From contig NZ_SDOY01000170.1 in NCBI RefSeq assembly GCF_004117935.1, positions 124,001-188,000 of the forward strand: DNA of 64,000 nucleotides, read 5' to 3'. The stretch comes from Streptomyces roseicoloratus (GTDB lineage: Bacteria > Actinomycetota > Actinomycetes > Streptomycetales > Streptomycetaceae). A program made the position numbers and the translations under genes. How positions within the stretch are numbered: the stretch's first letter is position 1; every line of letters starts with the position of its first letter. The notes beneath the pieces are model-generated. The model did not search any database. It saw only the letters and a list, made by a program, of their open reading frames with translations, and was not told the DNA's origin. Of this stretch, positions 9,365-17,523 are shown piece by piece.

Positions 9365-10900
9365 ATGGACTCCCGGCGGTTGCTTCGCAGTACCGCCATC
9401 GCCCTCGCGGTCGGTGGCCTCGTCCTTTCCGGCTGTACGGACGGGAGCGGCGCCGCCGCGCCCCCGTCGAGCACGCCCGGGGCGGCGGGTCCGGCGCCGC
9501 TGGCCGCGTACTACGGGCAGAAGGTGTCGTGGCGGGACTGCGGCGTGCCGGACTTCCAGTGCGCCACGGTGCGGGTGCCGCTCGACTACGCGAAGCCCGA
9601 CGGCGAGCGGGTCGAGCTGGCCGTGACGCGGTCGAAGGCCACCGGGCCCGGCAAGCGGCTCGGCTCGCTCCTGGTGAACCCGGGCGGCCCCGGAGGCTCG
9701 GCCGTCGGCTACGTGCAGGGTTACGCGGGCATCGGCTACCCGGCCCCGGTCCGGGCCCGGTACGACATCGTGGGCGTCGATCCGCGCGGTGTCGCCCGCA
9801 GCGCGCCGGTGGAGTGCCTCACGGGCCCGCAGATGGACGCGTACACGCAGGTGGACGTGACGCCCGACAGCGCGGCCGAGCAGAACGCGCTGGCGGGCTC
9901 CTACAAGGGTTACGCCGCGGCGTGCGCGAAGCGCTCCGGCGCGGTGCTGCCGCACGTCTCCACGGTGGAGGCGGCGCGGGACATGGACATCGTCCGGGCG
10001 GTGCTCGGCGACGAGAAGCTGACGTACGTGGGGGCCTCGTACGGCACGTTCCTGGGGGCCACGTACGCCGAGCTGTTCCCCGCGCGCGTGGGGCGGCTGG
10101 TGCTCGACGGCGCGATGGACCCGTCGCTGACCGCGGAGCAGCTCAACCGTGAGCAGGCGGCCGGATTCGAGACCTCGATCAACGCCTTCGCCGCCGACTG
10201 CGTGAAGCAGCGGGACTGCCCGCTCGGCACGACGTCGGTGCCGGCGGCCCTCGACGCGCTGAAGGCCTTCTTCCGCGAGACGGACGCCCGGCCGGTGCCG
10301 ACCGGCGAGAGCCGGCAGCTGGGCGAGTCCCTCGCCACGACGGGCGTGATCGCCGCGATGTACGACGAATCGGCCTGGCCGCAGCTGCGGGAGGCGCTGA
10401 CCCGGGCGATGGGCGGCGAGGGTTCGGCTCTGCTGGCGCTGGCCGACACGTACTACGAGCGGGAGCCGGACGGCACGTACGCGAACCTGATGTCCGCGAA
10501 CGCGGCGGTGAACTGCCTGGACCTCCCACCGGCCTTCTCCGGCCCGGCCTCGGCCGAGAAGGCGGTGCCGTCCTTCGAGAAGGCCTCCCCGGTCTTCGGC
10601 CGCAACCTCGCGTGGGCCGCCCTCAACTGCGCCTACTGGCCGGCCCCGGCCACCGGCCGACCCCACCGCATCACGGCCGAGGGCGCCGCCCCGATCGTCG
10701 TCGTCGGCACCACCCGCGACCCCGCCACCCCCTACAAGTGGGCTCGCGCCCTCGCCGGGCAGCTCTCTTCCGGCACCCTCCTCACCTACGAAGGCGACGG
10801 CCACACGGCATACGGCCGGGGCAGCGACTGCATCGACTCGGCGATCAACGCCTACCTCCTGGAAGGCACCCTGCCAACGGACGGAAAGCGCTGCTCATAG
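9365..10900 (+). CDS. secreted alpha/beta-hydrolase lipoprotein, tripeptidyl aminopeptidase type
   Basis: A 511-residue protein. The N-terminus has a lipoprotein signal (MDSRRLLRSTAIALAVGG, lipobox LVLSGC), so it should be lipid-anchored outside the membrane. The alpha/beta-hydrolase domain has the oxyanion region LLVNPGGPGGSAV, the nucleophile elbow GASYGTFLG, a TAP-like C-terminal domain, and the catalytic His in EGDGHTAYGRGSDC. This is the family of Streptomyces tripeptidyl/prolyl aminopeptidases and of Slp mycelium-associated proteases. The likely role is cleavage of short peptides at the cell surface. The start at 9365 is set by the signal peptide and the promoter; a longer frame upstream lacks one. 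Confidence 0.88.
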   Translation: MDSRRLLRSTAIALAVGGLVLSGCTDGSGAAAPPSSTPGAAGPAPLAAYYGQKVSWRDCGVPDFQCATVRVPLDYAKPDGERVELAVTRSKATGPGKRLGSLLVNPGGPGGSAVGYVQGYAGIGYPAPVRARYDIVGVDPRGVARSAPVECLTGPQMDAYTQVDVTPDSAAEQNALAGSYKGYAAACAKRSGAVLPHVSTVEAARDMDIVRAVLGDEKLTYVGASYGTFLGATYAELFPARVGRLVLDGAMDPSLTAEQLNREQAAGFETSINAFAADCVKQRDCPLGTTSVPAALDALKAFFRETDARPVPTGESRQLGESLATTGVIAAMYDESAWPQLREALTRAMGGEGSALLALADTYYEREPDGTYANLMSANAAVNCLDLPPAFSGPASAEKAVPSFEKASPVFGRNLAWAALNCAYWPAPATGRPHRITAEGAAPIVVVGTTRDPATPYKWARALAGQLSSGTLLTYEGDGHTAYGRGSDCIDSAINAYLLEGTLPTDGKRCS

Positions 10901-10974
10901 GGGTGGTCAGAGCACTCCCGGAAACTGTGTAGACTTGGCGACGCTGCTGCACCCACCATGGGACGCACGGCGGC

Positions 10975-11051
10975 GCCGCCTTAGCTCAGTTGGCCAGAGC
11001 AACGCACTCGTAATGCGTAGGTCTCGGGTTCGAATCCCGAAGGCGGCTCCA
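10975..11051 (+). tRNA. tRNA-Thr (anticodon CGT)
   Basis: A complete 77-nt cloverleaf. The acceptor stem is GCCGCCT/AGGCGGC, the D-arm TTAGCTCAGTTGGCCAGAGC, and the anticodon stem ACGCA/TGCGT with loop CTCGTAA (anticodon CGT at 11009-11011). The T-arm is CTCGGGTTCGAATCCCGAA. The 3' CCA is encoded. It reads ACG threonine codons. No integrase or duplicated 3' end is seen nearby. Confidence 0.97.
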
Positions 11052-11054
11052 TGG

Positions 11055-11090
11055 AAACCCTGGTCAGATACACGCTGACCAGGGTTTTTT
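11055..11090 (+). terminator. terminator of tRNA-Thr
   Basis: A 13-bp perfect stem (AAACCCTGGTCAG / CTGACCAGGGTTT) with a 7-nt loop runs into TTTTTTC. It starts 4 nt after the tRNA CCA end. Confidence 0.95.
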
Positions 11091-11222
11091 CTTGTATTCA
11101 GGGCGGTCGGGGCGGAGCGTGGTGACCTTCGCACCCTCGTTGCGTGCCCGTTGCGTGCCCAGGGGTTCGCGGGTGGGGTGGCCTCGACTGCGGTCGGCGG
11201 CGGGGTGGATAGAGTCGCCGGC

Positions 11223-11372
11223 ATGGGGGAACGGGGCGTGCGGGTGAAGCGGTGCAAGCAGTGTCACCGGGTGCTGGACGCGCCGCGGTGGCGGCGGCCG
11301 AAGCGGTTCTGCCGGCGGTGGCATCAGGTGCGGTACTGGCTCGAGGAGCTGGGTGAGCTGGTGTTCGGCTAG
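11223..11372 (+). CDS. small basic protein with Cys/His pattern
   Basis: A 49-residue ORF starting ATG 11223. It has C-x2-C (KRCKQCHRVL) and, about 15 residues later, RFCRRWHQVRYW, giving a C-x2-C...C-x3-H pattern that could bind one zinc ion. It is strongly basic with an acidic end (LEELGELVFG). I do not recognise a family. The ordered Cys/His spacing and the sensible codon positions argue for a real gene, but the short length leaves doubt. It stands alone between the tRNA terminator and the convergent kinase genes. Confidence 0.5.
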   Translation: MGERGVRVKRCKQCHRVLDAPRWRRPKRFCRRWHQVRYWLEELGELVFG

Positions 11373-11539
11373 GTCGTCTCTTCCGGGTCCGGGGAGGGTC
11401 CGAGTGGGTGGTCTCTTCCGGGTCCGGGGCGTGTCCGAGTGGGTCTCTCTTCCGGTCCTGGGCGCGGCCGGAGGAAGCGGCTGAGGAGTGTGGGGCAGGG
11501 CGGGGCCAGGGGCGTGAGGTTTGGGCCCCGTTGGGGCGT
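11373..11539. repeat. tandem repeat between the small ORF and kinase 1
   Basis: About 2.5 copies of a roughly 38-bp unit containing GTCTCTTCCGGGTCCGGGG and GTCCGAGTGGGT occupy 11373-11455, starting right after the stop codon of the upstream ORF. The remainder to 11539 shows no gene or clear terminator. Confidence 0.7.
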
Positions 11540-13642
11540 TCAGAAGACCGGTAGGGCGGTCAGGGTCGTGCCGTCCAGGAGGAAGACGCGGTTGTCGGCG
11601 GCCGTGAGCCAGTAGCGGTCCGGGGTCCTGATGATCGGGTAGACCCAGGACGGGCGGCCTCCTGAGGTGAAGTCGATGACGTTGACGCCGCCTTGGTCGG
11701 CGTTGACGGCGACCGACCAGAGGCCGTGGCCCTGGACGACGAGGGGGCTGGGCGGGTCGCAGCGGAGGAGGCCGTTGTAGGGCCAGTCGCTCGGTCTGCC
11801 GGTGGCCAGGTCGTAGCGGAACGGGTAGGAGAGGACCGACGCGTAGACGTGCGGGCCGTGGACGGTCGGCGGGCCCCAGGCGACCGCGTCGGCGTTCGGG
11901 ACCTTGGGGTTCTCCGCCGTCCAGCGGTCCTTGCCCGTGACGAGGTCGGCGGCGGAGAGGTTCCTGCCCGTGATGCACAGGGTGCGGTCCGACCGTGCGA
12001 GGCCGGCCCGGCCGTCCGCGGACTGGCCGGGGCGGCTCCACGCCTTGCGGCCGTCGGACGTGTCGAGGGCGACGACGTCGCCGTCCGCCGCCGCGATCAC
12101 CAGCCGGCCGTGGGCCGCCAGGCCGCGTGACGCGGCGTCCTTGCCGAGGTCCGCGCCGGCCTCGACGGTCCAGCGGATCCTGGCGTCCGAGCGGCCGACG
12201 CAGCGGACGCGCCGGTCCCTGGTGACCAGGTAGACGGCCTCCTCGTCCGCGGCGAGCAGCCAGGCGGCCTCGGCGGGAGACGTCCACTTGGGTTCGCCCG
12301 TCGAGGCGACGAAGGTGACCAGGGTGCCGTTCCGGTCGGTGGCGGCCACCAGCCGGTCGGAGAGGGACAGATAGCGGTTGACGGCCACGGCGTCCGGCGC
12401 CGTCCAGCGGACGGAGCCGTCGACGACGCCGCGCGCGGCGATCCCGCCCTTCGGGGCGGCGGTGACGACGACGTCCCGGACGGGGAGGGGCGCCGGGGTG
12501 TTCTCCGCCACGGCCTCGGGGACCGTCCAGAGCGGCTCGGGTGTCGAGCCGAGGAGGTAGTCGCCCTTCTGCGCGTCGAGGACGCGGCCCTGCGGCGCCG
12601 CGACGGCCGGCGGGATGTCGAAGGGGCCGCCGCGACCGTCCCCGTTCCGCAGGTTCCACCACGCGGCGCCGCCGCCGGCCACGAGCACGGAACCGCCCAC
12701 CGCGAGCCCGGTCAGCAACCGGCGCCGGGAGACCGCGCCGGAGGCGGCCCCGCCCGGCGGGGTGGTCAGCCGGCGGAGGCCCGCCGCGCGGGTCGTGATG
12801 TCCTCGGCGAGCGGTCCCTTCCGCCAGGCCCGGTCCGCGCCCCGGGGCGCCGCCGCCTGCCGGGCGATCCGCTCGGGCAGCGGCCGGGCCGCCGGGTCCT
12901 TGGCGAGGCACGGACCGATCAGCGGCTGCAGGGCGGGCGGTACGCGGTCCAGGCGCGGCATGCCGTGGACGACCTCGTACTGGACGGCGGCGACGTGTGC
13001 GCCCTCGAACGCCGGCCGTCCGCTCGCCGCGTACACCAGGACCGCGCCCAGCGAGAACACGTCGGCCGGAGCGCCGACGCGCTGCCCGAGGACCTGCTCG
13101 GGCGCGCCGTAGCCGGGCGTGACCGGCACCTGGCCGGTGGTGGTGAGGGTGAGGCCGTGCTCGGGGCGCGCGATGCCGAAGTCGATGACGCGCGGACCGG
13201 CCGTGGTGAGCACGATGTTGGCGGGCTTCAGGTCCCGGTGGACGAGGCCCGCGGCGTGGATGTCGCGCAGCGCGTGCGCGAGCGCCGCCGCCAGGGCCCG
13301 TACGGTCGGCTCGTCCAGCGGGCCGTGGGCGGCGACGGCGTCGGCGAGGGTCGGTCCGGTGAGGAACTCGGTCGCGATCCACGGCCGTCCGCCCTCCGTA
13401 CGGGCGTCCAGGACCCGCGCCACCGATCCCGCCGTGACCGCGCGGGCCGTCTGGGCCTCGCGGACGAAGCGCTGGGTCAGGTGCGGGTCGTGCGCCAGGT
13501 GCGGGTGCAGCACCTTGACGGCGGCGGGCCGTCCCTCGCCGTCCTGTCCGACGTAGACCTTGCCCATGCCGCCCTCGCCGAGGACGGCGAGGATGCGGTA
13601 CGGGCCCAGGCGGATCGGGTCTCCGGATTCCAGCGGCTTCAT
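11540..13642 (-). CDS. membrane Ser/Thr protein kinase with PQQ-like beta-propeller sensor
   Basis: A 700-residue receptor kinase. The kinase domain (about 13-270) is complete: glycine loop GEGGMGKVY, Lys43, HRDLKPAN (Asp137), DFG at 154-156, APE-like GAPEQ, and CLAKDPAARP. After a linker come SRRRLL (305-310) and a hydrophobic helix (GLAVGGSVLVAGGGAAWW). The remaining 370 residues are repeated WTVP/VAL-D/G blades typical of PQQ-like (BamB/AfsK-type) propellers, presumably outside the cell. By family (AfsK and relatives) it would autophosphorylate and signal to regulators. It is downstream of kinase 2 with a 27-nt gap, so probably in one operon. The twin-arginine motif before the helix is noteworthy. 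Ligand and targets are unknown. Confidence 0.92.
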   Translation of the reverse strand: MKPLESGDPIRLGPYRILAVLGEGGMGKVYVGQDGEGRPAAVKVLHPHLAHDPHLTQRFVREAQTARAVTAGSVARVLDARTEGGRPWIATEFLTGPTLADAVAAHGPLDEPTVRALAAALAHALRDIHAAGLVHRDLKPANIVLTTAGPRVIDFGIARPEHGLTLTTTGQVPVTPGYGAPEQVLGQRVGAPADVFSLGAVLVYAASGRPAFEGAHVAAVQYEVVHGMPRLDRVPPALQPLIGPCLAKDPAARPLPERIARQAAAPRGADRAWRKGPLAEDITTRAAGLRRLTTPPGGAASGAVSRRRLLTGLAVGGSVLVAGGGAAWWNLRNGDGRGGPFDIPPAVAAPQGRVLDAQKGDYLLGSTPEPLWTVPEAVAENTPAPLPVRDVVVTAAPKGGIAARGVVDGSVRWTAPDAVAVNRYLSLSDRLVAATDRNGTLVTFVASTGEPKWTSPAEAAWLLAADEEAVYLVTRDRRVRCVGRSDARIRWTVEAGADLGKDAASRGLAAHGRLVIAAADGDVVALDTSDGRKAWSRPGQSADGRAGLARSDRTLCITGRNLSAADLVTGKDRWTAENPKVPNADAVAWGPPTVHGPHVYASVLSYPFRYDLATGRPSDWPYNGLLRCDPPSPLVVQGHGLWSVAVNADQGGVNVIDFTSGGRPSWVYPIIRTPDRYWLTAADNRVFLLDGTTLTALPVF

Positions 13643-13669
13643 CGTGGGCGGGACTTTCTGTGAGCCGGG

Positions 13670-15901
13670 TCAGGCGAGCGGGTACGCGGCGGTGTACTCG
13701 CTGTCGACGGCGATCAGCCGTCGCGCGGACGCGTCGACGAAGTAGCGGGCCCTGCCTGCCTTCAACGGGCGGTCCAGGGCGCCGGTGCGGAGGTCGGCGG
13801 CGACCACCCCGGTCGCGGAACTCCGGTACGCGTACACGCGCTCCGGGCCGACCGCGGGCGGGAACGCGAGGTCGGAGGCCGTGACCGGCTGCCCCCGCTC
13901 CTCCCACCGCTCCTCCCACCGTGCCGTGCCGCCGGCCGCGTCGACGGCGACCAGGCCGCGGCCCTCCTCCTGTGCGTACACCACTCCGTCCTGGACGGCC
14001 GGCGGGCCGAACCGGGCTCGCGGGACCGCCCCGGCGAAGCGCCAGGCGCGCTTGCCGTCGGCCAGCCGGAGCGCGACGAGGTCCCCCGTGGACGGGTAGA
14101 CGTGCCGGTCGTCGACGGCCGGGAGGGCACGGACGAACTCCGGCTGTTCGTCGCCGAGCGACATGCTCCACCGTTCCCTGCCCGTTCCCGCGTCGTGGAC
14201 GACCAGACGCAGGCCGCCGTCGGCCGCCTGCTGGACGAGGACCAGGTGGTCGCCGGAGGCGCGGGCGAACAGGTAGTGCAGGCGCTCCGACCCGTCCGGC
14301 CGGGCCGGGAGCGGGACCTGCCAGAGCCGCCGGCCCGAACCGATGTCGACGGCCAGCAGGAACCACGACTGGTCCCTGCGGTAGCTGCTGCCCTGCGAGG
14401 CGGGGCCCCGGCCGGCCGTCAGGAAGACGGTCCGGGGAGTCGCGCACAGCATCTGGATCACGTTCGAGACCGCGTGGACGTCCGCGAGCTCGGCGAACGG
14501 GTCGCCGTACTCACCGGTGGCCGGGTCGACCGTCACGAGGGAGAGCGGTTCCTTCTCGTCGCGGTACGTGTCGACCGCGTAGAGCCGCGTGCCGTCCGTG
14601 GTGACCTCGCGCAGGAAATAGGGCTTCGGATCGGCCCACTTGGCCGTGCCCGTGGCCGGGTCCAGGCCCTTCACGTCGGTCTCGTCGACGACGAGCAGTC
14701 CGTTCAGGACGATCGGGGCCGGCGGGGTGCGCGGTTCGATGGTGCTGGTCTCCACCTGCCAGACCAGGTCCAGCGCCGGTGTCCCGGACGCGGTGGGGGC
14801 GGGGGTGCCGGATCCCTTCGGGCCGTCCGACGGTTCGCCGCGCCCGAGCCACGCCCACGCTCCGCCGCCGAGCGCCGCCGCGCCGAGGAACGCACCGGCC
14901 CCGGCGGTCAGCAGCCTGCGGCGGGAGAGGCGGGAGGCGGCGGGGCCCGGGGCAGGGCCCAGGCCCGGGGCGGTCGCCGCGAGGTGCTGGTCCGGGGGCG
15001 GTGGCGGGAGGCGGTGGGGAGGGATGTGCCAGACGCCGGCGACGCGGCGGGCGATCTCCCTCAGCAGCGGTTCGGGCAGGTGCTCGGCGAACCCCTGCTG
15101 TCCGGCGCGCAGTTCGGCCGCGAGCGCGCCTGTGGTCGGTCGGGCGGCCGGGTCCTTGGCGAGGCAGCGGGCCAGGACGGGCAGCAGGGCCGGAGGAACG
15201 CCGGTGAGGTCGGGCTCGGCATAGCGGACGCGGTAGACCAGGTCGGCGTGCTGCCCCGTGCCGAAGGGGCCGTGGCCGGTGGCCGCGTGGACGAGGACGC
15301 CCGCGAGGGCGAACACGTCGCCGGCCGGGGTGTGTTCCTGTCCGGTGGCCTGCTCGGGGGACATGAAGGCGGGCGTGCCCGCGGCGGTGCCGGTACGGGT
15401 GAGGCGGTCGTCGCCGATGGCGCGGGCGATACCGAAGTCGATGACCTTGGGGCCGTCCGCCGTGATCATGATGTTGGAGGGCTTGAGGTCGCGGTGGACG
15501 ACGTCCGAGGCGTGCAGCTGCGCCAGCGCCGCGCACAGCAGGGCCCCCAGCGCGCGTACGGCGGCCTCGGGCAGCGGGCCGGTGAGGGCGACGGCCTCGT
15601 CGAGGGGCGGCCCGAGGACGAACTCGGTGGCGAGCCACGGGGTTTCGGCGTGCGGATCGGCGTCGAAGACCCGGGCGCCGTGGACGGGTCCGATGACGCG
15701 GGCCGCGTCCACTTCGAGCCGGAAGCGGGTCCGGACGGCGGGGTCGGTGGCGAGGCGCGCGTGCATCGTCTTCAGCGCGGCGGTACGGCCGGTGGCGGAG
15801 CGGGCGAGGTAGACGGTGCCCATGCCGCCGCTGCCCAGGCGGGCGACGAGGCGGTAGGCGCCTATCCGGTGCGGGTCGTCGTGGGTCAGGGGGGAGAGCA
15901 T
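13670..15901 (-). CDS. second membrane Ser/Thr protein kinase with PQQ-like domain
   Basis: A 743-residue paralogue of the gene downstream. It has the glycine loop GSGGMGTVY, Lys44, HRDLKPSN (136-138 for HRD), DFG at 155-157 and MSPEQATG, so all catalytic residues are present. A Pro-rich linker leads to SRRRLL (326-331) and a hydrophobic helix rich in Gly/Ala. The C-terminal half is a predicted extracellular propeller with repeated LVAVD-GxxRW blades. The start ATG at 15901 overlaps the TGA of the upstream pseudokinase gene (TGATG), indicating translational coupling. Longer upstream frames on this strand are low-complexity shadows. The substrate is not predictable. The neighbouring XRE-SARP regulator is a plausible but unproven target, by analogy with AfsK-AfsR. 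Confidence 0.92.
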   Translation of the reverse strand: MLSPLTHDDPHRIGAYRLVARLGSGGMGTVYLARSATGRTAALKTMHARLATDPAVRTRFRLEVDAARVIGPVHGARVFDADPHAETPWLATEFVLGPPLDEAVALTGPLPEAAVRALGALLCAALAQLHASDVVHRDLKPSNIMITADGPKVIDFGIARAIGDDRLTRTGTAAGTPAFMSPEQATGQEHTPAGDVFALAGVLVHAATGHGPFGTGQHADLVYRVRYAEPDLTGVPPALLPVLARCLAKDPAARPTTGALAAELRAGQQGFAEHLPEPLLREIARRVAGVWHIPPHRLPPPPPDQHLAATAPGLGPAPGPAASRLSRRRLLTAGAGAFLGAAALGGGAWAWLGRGEPSDGPKGSGTPAPTASGTPALDLVWQVETSTIEPRTPPAPIVLNGLLVVDETDVKGLDPATGTAKWADPKPYFLREVTTDGTRLYAVDTYRDEKEPLSLVTVDPATGEYGDPFAELADVHAVSNVIQMLCATPRTVFLTAGRGPASQGSSYRRDQSWFLLAVDIGSGRRLWQVPLPARPDGSERLHYLFARASGDHLVLVQQAADGGLRLVVHDAGTGRERWSMSLGDEQPEFVRALPAVDDRHVYPSTGDLVALRLADGKRAWRFAGAVPRARFGPPAVQDGVVYAQEEGRGLVAVDAAGGTARWEERWEERGQPVTASDLAFPPAVGPERVYAYRSSATGVVAADLRTGALDRPLKAGRARYFVDASARRLIAVDSEYTAAYPLA

Positions 15902-17133
15902 CAGCCGTCGGACCAGGGGGTGGGAGTGGGTGCGTGAGCGGGGGCCGGAGCCGGGCGCGTCACGGGAGCGGGAGCGGGAGCGGGAGTGGGAGAGGTAGCG
16001 GGAGAGGGTACGGAGGCCGGGGCCGGGGTGGGGGCCGGGGCCGGGGTGGGGAGTTCGGCCGCGAGGACCTGCGCCGACTGCCGCGCGAGCGCGGTGACCA
16101 CGGAGGCGGGGAGGGGGACGAACGGGGCGGCCGTGTCCAGGGCGGTGGGGTGGTGCGCCGGCGCGGGGCCCGCGGCCGGAGGAGCAGCGGGGTGCGGGGC
16201 CGGGTGGGCGGTGGCGGCGTGCGGGGTCGAGTGGGTGCCCGCGTCGAGGGCGGTGGCCTGGTGCTCGGTCACGGGGGCCGTCGGGTGCGGGGCCGGGTGG
16301 GCGGTGGCGGCGTGCGGGGTCGAGTGGGTGCCCGCGTCGAGGGCGGTGGCCTGGTGCCCGGTCGCGGCGGCCGTCGGGTGGGCCGTCGGGTCCAGTCGGG
16401 CGAGGAGCTGGTGGGCCTGCGGTCGGCGGCCGGGGTCGCGGGCGAGGCACGCGGAGACCGGGTCGCGGAGGGAGGCGGGCAGCTCCTCGCGTTCGGGGAC
16501 GGTGTGGCCGGTGGCCGCGTAGGCGAGCACCGCGCCCAGGGCGTAGACGTCGCCCAGCGGGCGGGGCCGGCCGCCGGACGCCTGCTCCGGGGCGAGGCTT
16601 CCCGAATCGAGGCCCGGCAGACCGCCGCGCTCCACGCCGTCCGGGCCGGCGGCCCGTGCCGCGCCGAAACAGTCCAGGCGGGGCCCTTCGGGGGTCAGCA
16701 GGACCGAGGCGGGGGACAGTCCCGCGTGCGTCACGCCCTGGGCGTGGGCCGTGGCCAGGACGCGGGCGAGGGCGGCGCCCAGGGCGCGCACGGTCGGCTC
16801 GGGCAGCGGACCGCCGTGGGCCCGCAGGGCGGCGGGGAGCGGAAGGGCGGGGACGTACGGCGAGGCGCACCAGGGGAGTTCGGGCGTCCCGCCCAGCTCG
16901 GTGACGGGCAGGAATCCCGGTACGGCCAGGCGGCGGGCGGCCTCGGCCTCGACGGCCCAGCGGGCCGGGTCGACCTCGACGGGCGGGATGTGGACGAGGA
17001 CGGTGCGGTCGCCGTCGGCGCTGCGGGCGATGAGGCGGCGGGCGGGGACGGCCCGTTCGGGCTCCGCGTCGAGCCGGCCCAGGGCGACGTACGGGCCGGT
17101 CCAGGAGGGATCGTCAGGGCGCAGCCGCTCCAT
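15901..17133 (-). CDS. Ser/Thr pseudokinase with Pro/Ala/Thr-rich tail
   Basis: A 410-residue protein with a kinase fold but lost catalysis. HRD is HAG (136-138), DFG is CFG (155-157), the glycine loop is absent, and the beta-3 lysine position reads VLVHIP. The fold is still clear from LPEPTVRALGAALARVLATAH, APEQASGG and GDVYALGAVLAYAATGH. After about residue 255 it is low complexity, including a 31-residue duplication and an Ala/Pro/Thr tail ending WSDG. There is no membrane helix. The ATG at 17133 follows GGGGGGAAC. It heads an operon with two active kinases (TGATG overlap), so I infer an allosteric or scaffold partner for them. Confidence 0.85.
   Translation of the reverse strand: MERLRPDDPSWTGPYVALGRLDAEPERAVPARRLIARSADGDRTVLVHIPPVEVDPARWAVEAEAARRLAVPGFLPVTELGGTPELPWCASPYVPALPLPAALRAHGGPLPEPTVRALGAALARVLATAHAQGVTHAGLSPASVLLTPEGPRLDCFGAARAAGPDGVERGGLPGLDSGSLAPEQASGGRPRPLGDVYALGAVLAYAATGHTVPEREELPASLRDPVSACLARDPGRRPQAHQLLARLDPTAHPTAAATGHQATALDAGTHSTPHAATAHPAPHPTAPVTEHQATALDAGTHSTPHAATAHPAPHPAAPPAAGPAPAHHPTALDTAAPFVPLPASVVTALARQSAQVLAAELPTPAPAPTPAPASVPSPATSPTPAPAPAPVTRPAPAPAHAPTPTPWSDG
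16190..16375. repeat. 93-bp in-frame direct duplication inside the pseudokinase gene
   Basis: Two copies of a 93-bp unit (16190-16282 and 16283-16375), with only a few differences near the unit ends, encode a 31-residue repeat containing HQATALDAGTHSTPHAATAH. The length is a multiple of three, so the frame is kept. Confidence 0.9.
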
Positions 17134-17425
17134 GCGCGTTCCCCCCGGTCGTCGATCAGCCGGGCCAAGCCTACTCAACGGCCGGTACGGGGGCGGAGGG
17201 AGGTGCGTGCCTCTCCCGTGCTGTCCGTGCCCTGCGTCCGCGCGTGTACGAGCCCCGTGCCACCGCGGCCTGCTCGCCCCGCGCCAGCTCCCGTCCACGT
17301 GCCGTCCACAGCCCGTCCGTGCGCCGTCCAGAGCCCCGTCCCTGCGCCGCCCGGGCTCTGTCCCCGCGCCGTCCGGAGCCCCGTCCCCGCAGGTCTGTCA
17401 GTTGTCATGTCCCCTTGCCACTGGC

Positions 17426-17441
17426 ATTGGTCTAGTCCAAA
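17426..17441. promoter_or_regulatory. DasR-like (dre) palindrome upstream of the SARP gene
   Basis: The sequence ATTGGTCTAGTCCAAA contains the near-perfect inverted repeat TTGGTCTAGTCCAA. It matches 12 of 16 positions of the DasR-responsive element consensus ACTGGTCTAGACCACT as I remember it. It lies about 83 bp before the ATG of the XRE-SARP gene, in a spacer otherwise filled with CCGTCC-rich repeats. The known ligand of DasR is glucosamine-6-phosphate, so nutrient control is inferred. Confidence 0.55.
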
Positions 17442-17523
17442 CTGATCAATCGACGAAGCCTCTGCGGAGTCGGCCGCGTGGGGGCCGCGAGGGCGCCGCC
17501 GGTCATGGGATGAGGGGGATGCC

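Noticed and set aside
10975..11400. Integrative element attached at tRNA-Thr
   Set aside because: No integrase, excisionase or duplicated tRNA 3' end; a normal terminator follows at once.
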